Assembly: GCA_902796505.1 (NCBI GenBank)
Contig: CADBPA010000210.1
Coordinates: 1-7,525, forward strand
Length of the DNA: 7,525 bases
DNA from: an uncultured Ruminococcus sp.
Lineage (GTDB): Bacteria; Bacillota; Clostridia; Oscillospirales; CAG-272
Direction: 5' to 3'
Position numbers and translations under genes: made by a program. Positions 6,465 through 7,525 of the stretch are shown here, piece after piece; position 1 is the stretch's first letter; each line of letters begins with the position of its first letter. The notes beneath the pieces are model-generated. The model worked only from the letters and a program-made list of their open reading frames with translations, did not search any database and was not told the origin of the DNA.

Positions 6465-7525
6465 ATGTCCGAAAAAACAGAAGGCCAGCTGATGCTGGAA
6501 AAGTTGGCTTACAAGAAGAAAAACGTTTTTGAAGAGTATCCGCCCGAAAAGACGCGCGAAATATTCACCTACGCCGAGGGCTACAAGCAGTTTCTCGACA
6601 GCGCGAAAACCGAGCGCGAAGCGACCGAGTGCGCCATCGCCATGGCGAGAGCGAACGGCTATACCGAGTACGAACTCGGCGATCCCGTCTCGGTCGGCGA
6701 TAAGAAGTATTATAACAATCACGGCAAGAGCGTGATCCTCTTCCGCATCGGAGAAAACGACCTCGAAGAGGACGGTATCCGCATCGTCGCCTCGCACATC
6801 GATTCTCCGCGCATCGACCTCAAACAGGTCCCGATGTATGAAGAGTCCAACATGGCGTTCCTCAAAACGCATTACTACGGCGGGATCAAAAAGTATCAGT
6901 GGACGGTCATTCCCCTCGCGCTTCACGGCGTGATCGTCAAGGCGGACGGAGAGACGGTCAAGGTCTCGATCGGAGAGGATGAGAGCGATCCGATCTTCTA
7001 TATCAACGATCTGCTTCCGCATCTCGCTCAGCGGCAGAGCCAGGAGCCTCTCGGCAGCGCGATCGCCGGCGAAACGCTGAATATCCTCATCGGCGGACTG
7101 CCCTACGCCGACAAAGAGGTCTCCGATAAGATCAAGCTTACCGCTCTTTCGCTTCTTTACGATAAATACGGCGTGACCGAGGAGGACCTGCTCTCCGCGG
7201 AGCTTTCTCTCGTTCCCGCTTACAAAGCGCGCGACATCGGTTTTGACCGCGCCCTGATCGCCGGTTACGGACACGACGACCGCGTATGCTCCTATCCCGC
7301 CCTGACCGCGCTGTTTGCTAGCGGCGACACGAAGCGTACCGATATGGTCATCCTTGCCGACAAAGAAGAGATCGGCTCGGTCGGGCAGACCGGTATGCAG
7401 GCGGATATCTTCCTTGATCTGATCGACGAGGTCTGTGCGGCGCTCGGCAAGGACGCGATCCTTGTCCGCGCAAAATCCAAGTGCCTCTCGGCTGACGTCA
7501 CGGCGGCGTACGATCCGAACTTTGC
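5847..7525 (+). CDS. Continuous frame joining dephospho-CoA kinase to M18 aminopeptidase, 3' truncated
   Basis: Read as given, there is no stop codon in this frame from the coaE ATG to the end of the window, so the sequence encodes one polypeptide: CoaE (about residues 1-200), a short Lys/Asn-rich linker (KILNKNKGDF) and an M18 metallopeptidase from residue 207. AAGGAGG (5834-5840) is 6 bases before the start. The linker is AT-rich, like an intergenic spacer, and holds a complete internal Shine-Dalgarno and ATG, which argues that two proteins were made originally. Both other frames meet TAA within the linker (6431, 6439, 6443, 6449), so any single-base indel there would restore a normal coaE stop. 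I know of no established CoaE–M18 enzyme. The two halves are described separately in the next two entries; this entry records the literal reading. Confidence 0.6.
   Translation, partial: MKIIGLCGGSGSGKGTAAIFFARHGIPSLDTDAIYHEMTSAPSPCLDELTAYFGKEILLPTGGLDRRKLSSIVFGEGGEEKLRALNRITHRQILAECRRRMERLEAEGVPAVLLDAPLLYESGFAAECDEVIAVLADRDRRIRRIVLRDGIGEDAAARRIASQASDEFLRAHADHILENNAGEEDLSRKVSILADKILNKNKGDFIMSEKTEGQLMLEKLAYKKKNVFEEYPPEKTREIFTYAEGYKQFLDSAKTEREATECAIAMARANGYTEYELGDPVSVGDKKYYNNHGKSVILFRIGENDLEEDGIRIVASHIDSPRIDLKQVPMYEESNMAFLKTHYYGGIKKYQWTVIPLALHGVIVKADGETVKVSIGEDESDPIFYINDLLPHLAQRQSQEPLGSAIAGETLNILIGGLPYADKEVSDKIKLTALSLLYDKYGVTEEDLLSAELSLVPAYKARDIGFDRALIAGYGHDDRVCSYPALTALFASGDTKRTDMVILADKEEIGSVGQTGMQADIFLDLIDEVCAALGKDAILVRAKSKCLSADVTAAYDPNF
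6451..6456 (+). promoter_or_regulatory. Internal Shine-Dalgarno that sets the M18 start
   Basis: AAGGAG lies 8 bases before ATG 6465, within an AT-rich stretch (about 6429-6464) inside an otherwise G+C-rich frame. The spacing and composition are those of an ordinary intergenic ribosome binding site, so separate translation of the aminopeptidase is likely even though the upstream frame is open through it. Confidence 0.75.
6465..7525 (+). CDS. M18 family zinc aminopeptidase, 3' truncated
   Basis: M18 enzymes are cytoplasmic two-metal aminopeptidases, usually dodecameric, that remove N-terminal residues from peptides. From ATG 6465 there are 353 whole residues; family members are usually around 430-470, so roughly the last quarter lies beyond the window. 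Visible active-site motifs are ASHIDSPRIDL (His111 as metal ligand, Asp113), the clostridial-type block KTHYYGGIKKYQWTVIPLA, YINDLLPHLAQRQ, GHDDRVCSYPAL (Asp271/Asp272, bridging-metal region) and ADKEEIGSVGQTGMQ (Glu301 catalytic base and Glu302 ligand by analogy). The start is fixed by AAGGAG 8 bases upstream and by the N-terminal LMLEKLAYKKKNVF, which resembles clostridial members. The frame is shared with coaE without a stop, so a fused product is possible. Co-transcription with coaE is likely; no promoter is seen in the junction. Confidence 0.9.
   Translation, partial: MSEKTEGQLMLEKLAYKKKNVFEEYPPEKTREIFTYAEGYKQFLDSAKTEREATECAIAMARANGYTEYELGDPVSVGDKKYYNNHGKSVILFRIGENDLEEDGIRIVASHIDSPRIDLKQVPMYEESNMAFLKTHYYGGIKKYQWTVIPLALHGVIVKADGETVKVSIGEDESDPIFYINDLLPHLAQRQSQEPLGSAIAGETLNILIGGLPYADKEVSDKIKLTALSLLYDKYGVTEEDLLSAELSLVPAYKARDIGFDRALIAGYGHDDRVCSYPALTALFASGDTKRTDMVILADKEEIGSVGQTGMQADIFLDLIDEVCAALGKDAILVRAKSKCLSADVTAAYDPNF

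Noticed and set aside
6438..7274. Long antisense open frame (278 codons) opposite the M18 gene
   Set aside because: It lies wholly over a gene with clear catalytic motifs. Its translation is low-complexity in character (Asp/Val/Arg-rich), and G+C-rich coding DNA often leaves open antisense frames. No ribosome binding site of note was seen.

Overview
The window looks like chromosomal DNA from an anaerobic Bacillota, most likely class Clostridia. The basis is gene content: a GT2–GtrA–acyltransferase fusion, TmcAL, a YerB-like DUF3048 protein, a PRK06851-type ATPase and a clostridial-style M18 aminopeptidase. Strong AAGGAGG-like ribosome binding sites and a clearly G+C-rich coding style fit an uncultured, higher-GC clostridial lineage. 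No assignment below class is attempted. I see no mobile element, CRISPR array, tRNA or rRNA. No gene-free stretch is longer than about 200 bases.

Layout. Bases 1-1512 (+) hold the 3' part of a membrane protein that joins a polyprenyl-type glycosyltransferase, a GtrA-like membrane module and a PlsC-like acyltransferase. It converges on a minus-strand cluster across a near-perfect bidirectional terminator (1546-1578). In transcription order the minus-strand cluster is: a tandem P-loop ATPase (5703-4585), tmcAL for tRNA-Met wobble cytidine acetylation (4386-3184), a 97-residue conserved protein of unknown function (3051-2758), and a membrane-anchored DUF3048 protein (2706-1588). tmcAL and the small gene each have a good sigma-A-type promoter of their own. 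The tmcAL promoter is followed at once by a 10-bp inverted repeat. Diverging from the ATPase, coaE (+) starts at 5847 behind a strong promoter and is followed by an M18 aminopeptidase that runs off the window.

The most unusual point is the coaE/aminopeptidase junction. The two genes lie in one frame and no stop codon separates them, so the sequence as given reads as a single open frame from 5847 to the window end. An AT-rich linker with a well-placed internal Shine-Dalgarno and ATG suggests that two proteins were made ancestrally. Either the stop has been lost, giving a real fusion or read-through protein, or one base is missing from an A-run.

The genes do not form an obvious single pathway. 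They are housekeeping and envelope functions (CoA synthesis, tRNA modification, peptide turnover, surface glycan/lipid modification) plus two poorly characterised clostridial families. I did not find a convincing new defence or mobile system.
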